Assembly (NCBI RefSeq): GCF_000143535.2
Contig: NC_037324.1
Span: 248,001 to 312,000 of the forward strand
Direction: 5' to 3'
From: Botrytis cinerea B05.10
Taxonomy: Eukaryota; Ascomycota; Leotiomycetes; Helotiales; Sclerotiniaceae
Length of the DNA stretch: 64,000 nucleotides
The notes beneath the pieces are model-generated. The model was given only the letters and a program-made list of their open reading frames with translations. It was not told the DNA's origin and ran no database searches. Positions 12,101 to 22,150 of the stretch are shown one piece after another; the first letter of the stretch is position 1; the number at the start of each line of letters is the position of its first letter. The translations under genes were made by a program, and so were the position numbers.

Positions 12101-12613
12101 ATGTCGTCTCGCTCAGGTTCAGGTTCAAGCTCAGGTAGAACACCATCTACGTCGTGCGCTGGCTCGGGTCGAATGGTCTTTGGAGGATGTTCAAGCCAGG
12201 CTTCTGCTAGATCAGGCTCTAGTCGAACGTCGTCTGGCTCGGGCTCTAGTCGTTCGTCAGTGGGTACGAATTCAAGTCGAGGATCTTCTAACTCAGGCTC
12301 GAGTCATTCGTCAGTGAGCATGAATTCAAGTCGCACATCTGGGAGCTCAGGCTCAAGCCAAATGTCGCTTGGCTCAAACTCCATCCAATCAACAGTTAAC
12401 GGTTTGGAACCTGACATTAATTCCAGAAAGCACGCAAACAGAAATCATAAGATGATTGGCTGGTCTGGCCCACGGCTTCAAGAGGATCCACGCGTAAAAG
12501 CATATGCTGATAAGAAGAGTGATCAAATGGAAAAGAAGGCTTGGGCGGAGAGAAAAGCGACTTCTGAGGCGAGGAAGAAGCAAGGTTATTATATTGAAAA
12601 TGATATGGCATAG
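12101..12613 (+). CDS. Ser-rich orphan protein with 18-residue tandem repeats (array member 1)
   Basis: A single-exon gene of 170 aa starting at a good-context ATG (AAAATGT). I do not recognise a family. The first half is almost entirely Ser, Gly and Arg. Residues 40-93 are three tandem 18-residue units beginning SSR (40-57, 58-75, 76-93), encoded by three 54-bp repeats. The C-terminal third is different: basic, charged and likely helical (DPRVKAYADKKSDQMEKKAW), ending in a Tyr/Asp-rich tip. There is no signal peptide or membrane segment. It is the first of five codirectional low-complexity genes (12.1-18.4 kb) sharing a 3' sequence element. The protein is probably disordered; its function is unknown. 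The intact frame over a long low-GC stretch and the neighbouring relatives argue for a real gene. Confidence 0.65.
   Translation: MSSRSGSGSSSGRTPSTSCAGSGRMVFGGCSSQASARSGSSRTSSGSGSSRSSVGTNSSRGSSNSGSSHSSVSMNSSRTSGSSGSSQMSLGSNSIQSTVNGLEPDINSRKHANRNHKMIGWSGPRLQEDPRVKAYADKKSDQMEKKAWAERKATSEARKKQGYYIENDMA
12218..12379 (+). repeat. Three 54-bp tandem repeats inside array gene 1
   Basis: The three units encode 18 residues each and have diverged at several bases while keeping frame. Each begins with codons for Ser-Ser-Arg and ends in Asn. The exact codon multiple suggests expansion under coding constraint. Confidence 0.8.
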
Positions 12614-13269
12614 ATTGTTTTTGTGAAGAATATTGGAAGGTGCTTGGACTTGGAGAATAGAAATCGATGATATTACACAACTTTCGGGTCTCGAGACATA
12701 TTCTAAGTGATATTCGGAAGATTTTGAGGTTGATTCATAGATTGTGATTCGAAAAGTGACTTTGTAACTATGCACACTGAATATAAATTTATAAGACTCA
12801 TAGATTCATGGGTTGATTAAGCCTCTGAGGAATGGTTGTGGGAGTAGAGACTACACTTACGGAGCAATCGTGTACAGTATCTAGACCTAGAAACTTCACA
12901 TATATAACATTACATGAATTAAAGTCATAATTTCATCAGGCGGGTGATACTCACAAGATTATTAAATCGATTCATGGCTCTCTCGATGATTTTACAGCTA
13001 TTCATGTTAGATTGGGATGCAGAAGATTCATAGATTCAGGATTACTCATATTGAACATACATTTCAATGGCTCGTAGACTACATAGCCTTTGTCTAGTTA
13101 AAGCTCTCCTTGGAATTTCCGTTTATTTTCTTAAGTCTTTACATGAAAATTAGATATTAGATCAGCAACATCAAAGTTCACACCAAGGACAAACTGTTTA
13201 ATAATTATCAAGTTATCATCCTCAACCGCAGCATTCCTCTCAACACCAAGACAAGCAACAAATCGAAGA
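12614..13269. other. Spacer between array genes 1 and 2
   Basis: This is non-coding. It carries the recurring 3' element at 12661-12683 (AATCGATGATATTACACAAC) and ends in an A-rich leader before the ATG at 13270. Confidence 0.55.
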
Positions 13270-14025
13270 ATGTCCCGTGGCGTCGTTTTGGATCACCATG
13301 CATATGATCATGGGAATCCGCGTAACCAAAGTCCCTTCAGGGGAGAAGATCAGCCGCATCAAGGCTCGGGACCTGCCTATACCGATCCATATGACCCTAT
13401 TCCTGATATTCGATCTCAAACTCCGTATTCTTCGAGTGAAACTCGATACGGCACTCAATATGGCACTCGATCTATAGGTGCGCAGCAGGGCTATGTGAAA
13501 GCTCCACCATATCATTCTTTCCCAAATTCTGGTTATAGGTATGCGAGCTCCTCAACCTCTTCATCCCAACTTACAACGCCAGCTCACCAACCTCAACCTG
13601 AATACACTGGAAAGCATGTGGGAACCACTCAATACACAAATTTTGGTGCGACGCATTCCCTTTCAATCTCTCCTCACACTTTCGATGCAACACGTATTCC
13701 ACCTCCGTCCGCTAAAATGATATCACATTACCACTTCCTCTTTCATCATAATAATGAAAGAGACACAGTTTACAGTCTTAATTCCAATTTAAAGCCAGAT
13801 TATCATTATCCAAAAACCATCACTTTCACCAGAATAGACGAGCCCAGTGCACGTACAAGCGCGAGGTACAATCAAGCGAGTGATGGGCGTACAAAAGATG
13901 ATGAGAGAAGAAAAATAGAAACTAGAAAGGCAGCCATCAATGGGGGAAGTCGATTAGTTGGAAACATATATGGAATAGAAGAAAGAGAAAGACGCTATCA
14001 GAAGAGCAAATCAAGAAGCGAGTGA
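13270..14025 (+). CDS. Low-complexity orphan protein (array member 2)
   Basis: A single-exon gene of 251 aa, with its ATG in a purine context (GAAGAATGT). No known domain is recognised. The N-terminal half is rich in Ser, Tyr, Pro, Gln and His, with the near-duplicate phrases TRYGTQYGTR; it also contains the phrase DQPHQG, which recurs as NQPHQG in the next gene. The C-terminal 60 residues are strongly basic and charged, rich in Arg, Lys and Glu, and end RERRYQKSKSRSE. No signal peptide or membrane span is visible. Its position and orientation, and the 3' element about 113 bp past the stop, tie it to its neighbours. It is probably an intrinsically disordered protein of unknown role. Confidence 0.6.
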   Translation: MSRGVVLDHHAYDHGNPRNQSPFRGEDQPHQGSGPAYTDPYDPIPDIRSQTPYSSSETRYGTQYGTRSIGAQQGYVKAPPYHSFPNSGYRYASSSTSSSQLTTPAHQPQPEYTGKHVGTTQYTNFGATHSLSISPHTFDATRIPPPSAKMISHYHFLFHHNNERDTVYSLNSNLKPDYHYPKTITFTRIDEPSARTSARYNQASDGRTKDDERRKIETRKAAINGGSRLVGNIYGIEERERRYQKSKSRSE

Positions 14026-14521
14026 CAGACAAGGTGAACGGATGTCAGGTTATGAATATTGATTAGAACGGTTAGGAATTATGGTAAAGCAGTTTGCTTA
14101 TAATGGGATCATAGATATTACTTGGATTTAGAAGTCAAAAATCGATGGTATGACAACTTTCCATCCTGACCTTATTTATCGAGTTAGTTTTTGAGTAATT
14201 TTCTCGAATCATCTTTTACAGGGTTTGACGAATCAAACAATCTTGTTGTCATGATCCTCAAAAGGTAACTCGAGAACTCATAGACTGAGAAGATTCTGGC
14301 TACTTGAGGGTTCGACTCGTCCAAATTTTCAGATTCCCCTTTTCTATGCACTTATCAACCTTGGAACCTCATCAAAGTTAAGTTTTAAATCGAACCAAGA
14401 CATAGCAGTGTCAAAGCCTGTATTGCAGCAACAGAACCGAAAGATATCTGGCACTTGGAAATTCACAGGAGACAATCACGAAAGTAATCTTGAAGCTGGA
14501 AAAGATCGAGGCTTCATAGGA
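14026..14521. other. Spacer between array genes 2 and 3
   Basis: It contains the recurring 3' element of gene 2 at 14138-14160. The frame of gene 3 stays open back to a GTG at 14408, at the place where its relatives have ATG. Confidence 0.5.
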
Positions 14522-15169
14522 ATGAACCAACCACATCAAGGTGGCTGGCGAGAAATACAAGAAGATTCATTTAATTCATCCTCATGTGAACGCGGGTACG
14601 AGAGCTATTCTCCAACTGCTAGCTCGTATTCCATGGCCCAGATTGTTCTAAGTACACCTGGTCAATACCTACCTCTTTCTATGCATAATAATCAGAACTT
14701 GTCTAATAGCTCAAGGCCAAGAGCCAAATCCCATCGCATCACAGAAATTTCATCTTCAAACCATGTGCGCAAAATTTGTATCCTCCTTAGTACACACAAT
14801 GAAGTCAAACGTCATGAGAATACATCATCTTGACCTCTATTACAGATTCCACGGTTATCTCCACCTACAATTGTCGTGCAGTCGGCTAGTACTACTCCAG
14901 TCCTTAGACGTCGCCGTTCCCTTTCTGTGTTCCGTGGAAGCCAGAATGGTCCGGGCTCATCATCTTCACAGCATGAAAGCTCAAGGTCAACCCGGAATGG
15001 TGATCCCATAGGTCCTCAGAGATTTGCATTTGGGAGGTTTGATAGGAGTGGTCCGTTTACCAGACGTGAAAAGTCTGAAAATAAAGAACTAAAACTGAAG
15101 AATTCAATGGAAGCTCAGAGAGAAGACATACAAGGATTGGAGATGGGTTCAAATAGATTAAGGATGTGA
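14522..15169 (+). CDS. Orphan protein (array member 3), start codon possibly lost
   Basis: This is a low-confidence model: exons 14522-14764 and 14846-15169, an 81-nt intron with donor GTGCGC and acceptor CAG, phase 0. It gives 188 aa from the first in-frame ATG. The frame really opens at 14408 with GTG TCA AAG; the neighbouring genes open ATG TCG and ATG TCC in similar A-rich contexts, so an ATG-to-GTG change is likely. Without the intron a TGA at 14831-14833 would end the protein. The sequence is Ser-rich, with NQPHQGG shared with member 2 and a basic C-terminal half (TPVLRRRRSLSVFRG, FGRFDRSGPFTRREK). No family is recognised. It may be a shortened functional gene or an early pseudogene. 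Confidence 0.4.
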
Positions 15170-15661
15170 TTTTGAGGAATTACAAGAATAGAGGCAGTGG
15201 GTTAATAGGGCGAATTCAGATAGTAGGAAAGACAATGGCGAATCTAGTGAGGGATAGAAATGAATGGCAGGGTCATAAATTTATCGTCATGTATAGAGAA
15301 GTATAATGCAATAAGAAAACAGAGGAATAATGAATAATTGCTAGGCTTAGAAATAAGAATTGATGATATTGTAACTTGGATTATTTCAGTCATTTTCCGA
15401 ATCATTTCCAATTATATTCATCCACTATGCATTTCGGGGAGTCATGAACTATGAAATTTTGTTTACTTGAGAGGTCACGTTATTTTTTTCTTTTGACATT
15501 CCTTCCTCTTTACTTGACATGATATGAGAACTTGATCGATCTTGAGTTTTATTTCAACAGCACAACTTTCTTGGTCCAATTTGTTAACTACATCGAATCG
15601 AAATTCTAAATACAACTCATTTCAGATCAATACCCTAGACAGTATCAAAGTGAGAACAAGA
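15170..15661. other. Spacer between array genes 3 and 4
   Basis: This is non-coding. It holds the recurring 3' element at 15357-15377 (GAATTGATGATATTGTAAC). The frame of gene 4 is open upstream to about 15542 but has no ATG before 15662. Confidence 0.55.
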
Positions 15662-16501
15662 ATGCCCGGAAATAGTACTATTGAAAGATGGCTGGGCAAT
15701 ATTGAGAATAATGATGGACAGTCTACAGTGGGGCGAGAAGATGATCAACATAGATACGCAAGTCGAAAAGATGAGTCTGTCGATTCAAGCTTTGGCAAGC
15801 CGCCGCAAGCTTCTTCTAGATATCGAGCAAAGCCGCATAAACATCAAAAAAGGTCACAGAAGTCACTTCCATCTCAACGTGAAAGCTTCGAGGGTAGATC
15901 GAGCAGCAATTCACGTTCTAGAGTCAAGCCTCGAAAAAAAAACCATGATCCACGCTCGTCTCAACGGCTACCTGTTAGTGATAACTCGCCGCGCAGTCCA
16001 CACTCCGAAGCTGCGGCTCAATCAAATCTACCACGCTCATCCTCACCTAGTGGGAATGGCAGATATACCTCATATCACATTCCATCTCTCGGATTCGGAT
16101 TCCCTGAGACAACTGCTGCATCTCATATAACTATTGCTCCAGCCACTGAGCCTCAACGACCCTCTGCTGGAGTCACTTTACACCAAGGCATTTATGATAT
16201 ACCCACTACGTATCACACGGTGCAAGGCTTTTCATCATCTCCCCACCAAGGCCACCACAGAAGTGGCTACCCTACTAGCGAAGGATCATTCCAATATACC
16301 GTACCCCAAGAAATCCAAAGAATTGGATTTAGAACAGCTGAGGGAAACGATGCGTATGAAAGATATTTGAGAGAGGCAGGCCAGATAGAAAGAATGGCCG
16401 TGTCACAAGCTAAACCAGCAAGGGAAACGTGGGCAAGAGATATATGGGAAAGTGAAATGGGAAAGCAAGGTAGTTCAGGAGGAAAGAGAGGTATGTATTA
16501 G
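15662..16501 (+). CDS. Ser/Arg/Pro-rich orphan protein (array member 4)
   Basis: A single-exon gene of 279 aa from the ATG at 15662. It opens MPGNSTIERWLGNIE, which loosely resembles the opening MPTVEEYFG of member 5. Residues about 40-150 are Ser, Arg, Lys and Pro rich with several RS and SR dipeptides. A short hydrophobic-aromatic patch (YHIPSLGFGFPE) follows. The C-terminal 60 residues look helical and conserved in style: DAYERYLREAGQIERM, then ARDIWESEMGKQG. No known domain, signal peptide or membrane segment is seen. A match to the shared 3' element lies at 16623-16645. The function is unknown; a disordered nuclear or adaptor-type protein is possible. Confidence 0.62.
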   Translation: MPGNSTIERWLGNIENNDGQSTVGREDDQHRYASRKDESVDSSFGKPPQASSRYRAKPHKHQKRSQKSLPSQRESFEGRSSSNSRSRVKPRKKNHDPRSSQRLPVSDNSPRSPHSEAAAQSNLPRSSSPSGNGRYTSYHIPSLGFGFPETTAASHITIAPATEPQRPSAGVTLHQGIYDIPTTYHTVQGFSSSPHQGHHRSGYPTSEGSFQYTVPQEIQRIGFRTAEGNDAYERYLREAGQIERMAVSQAKPARETWARDIWESEMGKQGSSGGKRGMY

Positions 16502-17079
16502 GAGGAAGGGTAGAGAGCTAGATATCGGAGTTGATATAACGGTATGGCGTTTGAAGCGAAGTTGGAGATATTGAACGAGTGTAGATTAAAGGGTGGGGAA
16601 GAGTATTTAAACCTATGAATCAAAAGCGTTGATGTTACACACTTGTGTCTATGACCCTCAAATGATGAATCATGCATACAATAACTTCGATAGTCATGAG
16701 ATAATTTTCGGGGAGCTATTCGTCCCTGCATGGTAACTTTGTAATTATTTGTGTCACTAATCTCTAAATTCCAGAGATTCGCAAGCCTTGAATCCCCTCT
16801 AAATATTCAGAATACACAAATTGAAATCGAGTCACTTCATGTCGAACTTATGAAACGGAATAATAACTCTGCGAAGATTTCATCAGTACTCATTTAACCA
16901 GTATATGAATCCTGAGGCTCAAAAATCCTTCCCTTTATTTGGACATTCAAATGTTCAACTCCGCATGATTTTCCAGCTTTGCTTTTTTCTTCCTTCCCTG
17001 AACGTCAGAATCAAGAGCTCCATCAAAAACAAGACTTTCATAATCGACCATAACATCGAAGCCAACATCCAAGAGAAAC
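16502..17079. other. Spacer between array genes 4 and 5
   Basis: This is non-coding. It contains a diverged copy of the shared 3' element near 16623-16645 (TTGATGTTACACACTT) and an A/C-rich leader before the ATG at 17080. Confidence 0.5.
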
Positions 17080-18417
17080 ATGCCTACAGTGGAAGAGTAC
17101 TTCGGGCCCAAGCAGGGAGACTATCCAGCATCAGTACAATCGGCAGCTTCAAGTGCGTCGTCACATTCGAGATCTAAATCGTCCACCCATCGATCTTCTA
17201 AGAGTGCAGCAGCTTCACATATAAGACTTAAGTCTCAAGATCCCAAGACTCAAACTTCCAACACACTTATGGATGACTACAACAAGAAAAGAAGACCTGG
17301 CGCTAGAAGCACGTATGCGCAATCCAGCAGTGGATCTGTAGCTCCAAGCAAGTCGCGTACAGGCCGACTAACCAGACTTCTCAAGGGAGTTTCCAACAGC
17401 GATGAGGGTTGCGGTAGCCAGGGAAGCGCCCCCAGCTCTGTGAGTTCGGGCTCTACGCGTTCCAGATCAGCACGTTCCAGCTCCACAGCTCCTACCTCTG
17501 TACATGAGTCCGAATGCGGATCCGTGGCTTACAGTAGTACTGACCAACGCGCCCGGATAGAATCATGGCGCAAAGCTGTGGTTCCATATGAACATCAACA
17601 AGCTTTAGTGCCATACAAGCAGCCAACAAAGCCAGCATCTACAATAGAATTTCCACAGCCCGATAGCCGTAGAACTTTATACAAGCCACTTGCAGACACG
17701 AAAGCTACAACCCACAGCGCTCTAGTTTTGCATGGATCGAGCCAACAGTCTTCATCCGCCTCGCAAAGCGTCAATCATGCAACTGGAGTTGCACCTAAAC
17801 GTCAAGCCAAATCGAGATCGGAATATGCTCAATCGAGTTCCGGCAGGTCATCCAGAAGCTCTCGTGCTATGAGCACAGATGGACGTCCCAGGGAGAGGCA
17901 AAAACGACGACTAACAAAAGGATCCTCTCGTAGCTCCGACATTCCACCTTCACCTCCACCTCCACCTCCACAATTAAAATTTAGAGGTGCTCCAGCTCCG
18001 GCTCCACCTCCGGGTCCACCTCCACCTCCACAATCTAGAGGTGCTTCAGCTCCGGGTCAACCTCTACTAAGATCAACATATGCTCCAAGACATCCACAGA
18101 AACCGCCGCCAGTACCCCGACTAGAACTACCAAGGGGACCTGGTATACCGCCATCTCTCGAGTATCGGCCGGACCCACCACGCCCTTTGTATTGCCCACC
18201 AGATCCTTTGCATTTTCCGGTCAGACCATTTTGTCCACCGCCAACTGAGATGCCAAACTTTGAAGAAGAGAATTTGTTGGCAATGAAAAGCCTTGCTGAA
18301 GCTAATGGGGAACTTGCAATCGAAATAGCGAGATACAACAATAATGTAGATGTTATGCGTTATCGAACCCCTATGTACTTTCCTGGATATCCGTTTCTTC
18401 CGGGCCATAGAATTTAA
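17080..18417 (+). CDS. Ser/Pro-rich orphan protein with polyproline segments (array member 5)
   Basis: A single-exon gene of 445 aa and the longest member of the array. It opens MPTVEEYFGPKQGDYP. Residues about 20-160 and 225-290 are Ser/Arg rich; the phrase YAQSSSG occurs twice (about residues 87 and 247), pointing to internal duplication. Residues about 290-400 are Pro rich, with runs of six to seven prolines (PPSPPPPPPQ) that could bind SH3, WW or profilin partners. The end (EEENLLAMKSLAEANGELAI) forms a short acidic helix followed by an aromatic tip. There is no signal peptide or membrane span. The 3' element lies at 18519-18539. No homologous family is recognised; the function is unknown. 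Confidence 0.62.
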   Translation: MPTVEEYFGPKQGDYPASVQSAASSASSHSRSKSSTHRSSKSAAASHIRLKSQDPKTQTSNTLMDDYNKKRRPGARSTYAQSSSGSVAPSKSRTGRLTRLLKGVSNSDEGCGSQGSAPSSVSSGSTRSRSARSSSTAPTSVHESECGSVAYSSTDQRARIESWRKAVVPYEHQQALVPYKQPTKPASTIEFPQPDSRRTLYKPLADTKATTHSALVLHGSSQQSSSASQSVNHATGVAPKRQAKSRSEYAQSSSGRSSRSSRAMSTDGRPRERQKRRLTKGSSRSSDIPPSPPPPPPQLKFRGAPAPAPPPGPPPPPQSRGASAPGQPLLRSTYAPRHPQKPPPVPRLELPRGPGIPPSLEYRPDPPRPLYCPPDPLHFPVRPFCPPPTEMPNFEEENLLAMKSLAEANGELAIEIARYNNNVDVMRYRTPMYFPGYPFLPGHRI

Positions 18418-18877
18418 TGAGAGGTGATTAATTTAATTATGCTAAGACATATCGTGGAGGAATAGGAATTCATAAGTCTGGAGGGAGGAATAGGATAACA
18501 GAATTTGTGTTTTAAGTTCCAATCGATGATGTTTTGTACCCAATTGTACTTGTGACACGAAATGTTGTGATACTTCAATCCATTCAAAGTCCATTTCAAA
18601 TTTATGCTATAATGTACAACTAATCCTCAACTTGAGGGTTCAAAGTGAAAAACTTATATTGTATTGTTTTCGTACAATTGTGGCACTTGATATTAGGTAT
18701 CTTGTATCCTATAACCCCAATGCGATAAACAAATGCAGACCCATCGATGGCAGTCAAGATATCATAACCATGGCCTTCATACCATGTAACTCCCATTTTC
18801 ATTTCCATTTCCATTCCAAAATCCCTATTAATTTTTACAAACCCTTTGACGAAAACGTAGATCAGTAATTGAACCGC
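18418..18877. other. Convergent 3' intergenic region
   Basis: This stretch separates two convergent genes. It contains the shared 3' element of the array at 18519-18539. Nothing else is coding. Confidence 0.55.
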
Positions 18878-20279
18878 TCAGTCATCATCGCTACTCTCCT
18901 CACTACCCAAGAATGCCAAATCGTTCTTCCTTCTAGCCCTAACAGAAACCTCCATGTCCTCGTCATCATCCTCACTCTCTTCATCATCTTTAGTACTGCC
19001 ATTTTTGCTTTTGTCATCGTCGTCATCATCAACACCATCATCACCACTACCCTCACTCTTCTTCTTGACCTCTTTGACACCATTCCCACTTCTTCTAGAA
19101 CTTCTATCCATTCCCCATGCTTTTTCGCCTTCCTTCACCGCTTCCAAATCTGCCTGTAGTTCTCTCATCTCCTTGATTTCTCTGGCTCTGCCTTCGCTAA
19201 AACGTCCGGTCATGCCAATCTCAGTGAGCATGCTCTTCAAGTGTTTGATTTTCTCATTTTCTGTCTCATATTTCTTCAATTCGAAAGCCCAAATTTTGCG
19301 AATCCCACACTTGACGAGTTGCGATTGAAGTGTTTTAATCAACTGTTCGTTGGGTGAAAGTTCTGCCGTGGTCTTAGCCTTCGCGGCTTTGGGTTTCGCG
19401 GCCTTTGTTGTTTTAGAGGGCTTGGACGAAGTGGATTTGGACTTCTTGGCACGAGATTTGGTGGTTAAAGGTCCATCGAGAACAACAGACATGGCAGAGG
19501 AGTCGGATTCGTTACCGGCGGCTTCGTCTTCTGTTTTTGGGAGGGAGGATAAGGATGAATCGCGGATCTTTGGGGACGAGGGCTTAGGAGATTTTGCCTC
19601 GGATTGAGTGATCGATTCAATATCAGACAATTCAGAGCCAGAAGACACCGCTTCTTTTGTTACTGATTTCTTAGTCTTCTTGGGTGCCACCTCATCTTCA
19701 TTGTCGCCGATTACGTTGTCTGAAATAGCTTTGGCATTCTTGTTAACTTGCTTCTTTGGTATCGCTTTTGGTTCGTTTTCGCTCATTTCGGAATCAATCT
19801 CTGATAATTCTGATTCCGCAGGTTCAGAAAGTTCGGATTCAGAAACGGGAGTTTTCTCTTTCTTTTGTCTCTTTGGAGGAGGTGCCTTCTTTTCGGCAGA
19901 AGATCGTTTCGTTGCTTTCGCAGCAGGTGTGGCTTTTTTCGCTGGGGCTTTTTTGGTATTCTTTGGCTTCACAGGCTCTTCCTCGCCCTCTTCCTCCTCT
20001 TCATCTCCTTGCATCAATTTGTCCTGCAATTGATCATTAGGATTGATTGTTAAACCCAACAGCTTCAACTCAGAAATAACTTACAACTTCGCCCTTGATA
20101 ATTCCCTTGCTTTTTTCCTTCCACTTTCCTTCACTTAAGAAGCCGTCCCCCAATTCATGTTCCTCTTCTACTTTTGTTCTAATAAATCGAACACTCAATT
20201 TATCTTTCTCGTCGCTGTGGAATACGTCACGAACCGTCTTGGAGAGCGCGCTCGTCAAAGCTTTATCGGAAAGTGGCAT
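18878..20279 (-). CDS. HIRIP3-like histone chaperone / chromatin protein
   Basis: Exons 20279-20085 and 20023-18878 (61-nt intron, GTAAGT donor, CTAAT branch site, TTGCAG acceptor, phase 0) give 446 aa. The N-terminal 65 residues form a small helical module of DEK-C/HIRIP3 style (VRFIRTKVEEEHELGDGFL). A long Lys/Ser/Glu-rich disordered part with acidic patches follows. The conserved C-terminal region, about 290-370 (NEQLIKTLQSQLVKCGIRK, then HLKSMLTEIGMTGRFSEGRA), lines up with the C-terminal helical block of animal HIRA-interacting protein 3, a chaperone for H2A-H2B. The acidic tail (EDDDEDMEV and a final SSDDD) also fits histone binding. A nuclear location is likely from the many Lys clusters. 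It is convergent with the orphan gene array. Orthology is inferred from sequence pattern only. Confidence 0.85.
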
Positions 20280-21265
20280 TTTGTATGCGAAAATGGAATT
20301 ATGAAGTGCGAATTAGATATTGAAGGACGATAAAATGTAAATTGAATTCCACCAGATTGAAAGGCTAGGAAGTATCCTTCAGTAAGTCTGATCAAATCGC
20401 GTCGCGTGTGTATGGAGCTTTTTGGGTCGTCATTCAGTGATCGTTGAAGTGGGGACCATGATCACTTTAAGTAGAAGGCGGTGGATGGCAGAAATCATCA
20501 GCTAGAAAGTTAATGTCGACTACTACCTACTTACTCTAGATTGGAGACACTCTCCTTTCTTCAAATGCTAATGATTCTCCAATGAAGAAACGTCTCTTTG
20601 TCTAAAACTGTTATGAACTCAAGGGGCTAAGCATAATTTGTTTTGAAACGTGGAGAGCATCTTTCACAACTGAATCTGGTCCGTCTACCGCGCTATCCAT
20701 ACTTGATGTGCCTCTGCGGCAATGTAGCTAGCTGTCTTTCAACCCATCTAGGCCCAGATTATATGGAAATTTATCTAACAATGATATCATCACGTTTCTA
20801 CTCTAAGGTTTTGTTCTCTTCGAGAACTGTTTAGAGACCTTTCTCATACAAATCCCGCATTTTTGAGATACTCCTGCAGCTCGGATATCGATCACTTGAG
20901 CTGTAGCAATCTTTGAAATATCACCTCAAGCCAAAAGCTTAGTGAATGATTATTTCTTGGAACTACTCTTCACTATTCTTCAACACAGCTACTCTCCAAG
21001 TCGTTTCATATAGCCCAGTGGTAACGAAATTTGCCATTAGTAAGTAAGATCATCATATAACTCAGTAAAATCTCCCTACGCTTGTCAAGCCTTTCATTTG
21101 GACAGGGCAGTCGATGGAAATCTGCAAGTGACATAATATGGTATCTCGAGGCTTAAACTTGCTCTGAGTGACTTCCCTGGAGACGTGTTGTGGGTATTCT
21201 CTTGTACTTTATCTTTGATGATAGCGCTAGGTGTTGTATTCATAGTTTTTCTTTCGTTATTCCAA
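20280..21265. other. Promoter of the HIRIP3-like gene and decayed sequence
   Basis: Upstream of the minus-strand HIRIP3-like gene. I see no supported gene; short open frames here have no recognisable features. Confidence 0.45.
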
Positions 21266-22150
21266 CACACTATCAGGAGCTTGAATCGAAGCGGTGCCAC
21301 TGTCATTCGAACGTCCATCTCGATAGTCGGAAAACCTGGAATTGGTCACCACATGTGCAGAAAGTGAACATCGGTGATGTTCGCTTTACATTTCACCCAA
21401 CATTATTTTTCCAGTCATGCATAACTTGAAAAAGCTTGCATGAATGCCGTACTTATGTATGTTGGTTCTTCTTCTGGACACAAATTCTGCATCATATTGT
21501 CAAAGACGACCACAATCATGACTTCTCATGCCTGATTTGGTGACGAGGCGGAGGTGTGTGAGCTCTATTCCGCCTTTGCAGACCAAGTCAATCTATACCC
21601 AGAAAATATCCTTAGTATTGATAATCTTGACATACATTTGGTGACTAGCTACCTTGAGAGTTTCTTGTTCACCAACCTGATCACGAACGCACTGACAGTG
21701 AAAGGAGAAGCTCGAATCGTGAACATGAGTAGCAACGACTTTTCCTCTCCCTTTCGTTTCGCAGATGAAATTCTCCGGGGGACACCTTACCCGAGGAAGA
21801 AAAGCTCCCAATGGCACTTTAAGACACCTAAGTATTACCGTAGTTCTTAGCTACTATTCCACACTTACTTATAGGTAGCGCACAACGGCAACTATCCTAC
21901 TCTACACAGGTCTCTAAACACTTGTCAAAGAGAGGGATTACAATCGTCTGTATTCATCTCAGAGATTTGCTCTCTTCCCCTCTCAAAACTTATCTACTGC
22001 TGATATCTCACTAGCCATAGACACAAACTTATAGAGCCACATGCCCAGAGAGAATGATGAGCAGCTTTTTACTCTGATGCCCATGAAAACACCAAGTCAA
22101 GATATCAGTACGACATTTGTTGCAGCTTTTGACTCCAAAGTTGCAGGTAA
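21266..22150 (+). pseudogene. Decayed short-chain dehydrogenase/reductase (SDR)
   Basis: Pieces of a fungal SDR (retinol-dehydrogenase-like) appear in the correct order but in different frames with stops between. An N-terminal piece RSLNRSGATVI is at 21275-21307. A central piece LVTSYLESFLFTNLIT, then KGEARIVNMSSN, then SPFRFAD lies at about 21640-21770. After a frameshift, LPEEEKLPMAL is followed by TAA. STQVSKHLSKRGITIVCIH is at about 21900-21965, and the C-terminal MKTPSQDISTTFVAAFD at about 22083-22133. The catalytic Tyr-x3-Lys before the STQVSK piece is not recoverable, and the glycine-rich cofactor motif is missing. The gene is therefore dead, lying just upstream of an intact P450 on the same strand. 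Confidence 0.6.

Noticed and set aside
18954..20033. Several long plus-strand frames opposite the HIRIP3-like gene
   Set aside because: They are antisense shadows of Lys/Glu/Ser codons, giving Phe/Ser/Leu strings without splice or start support.
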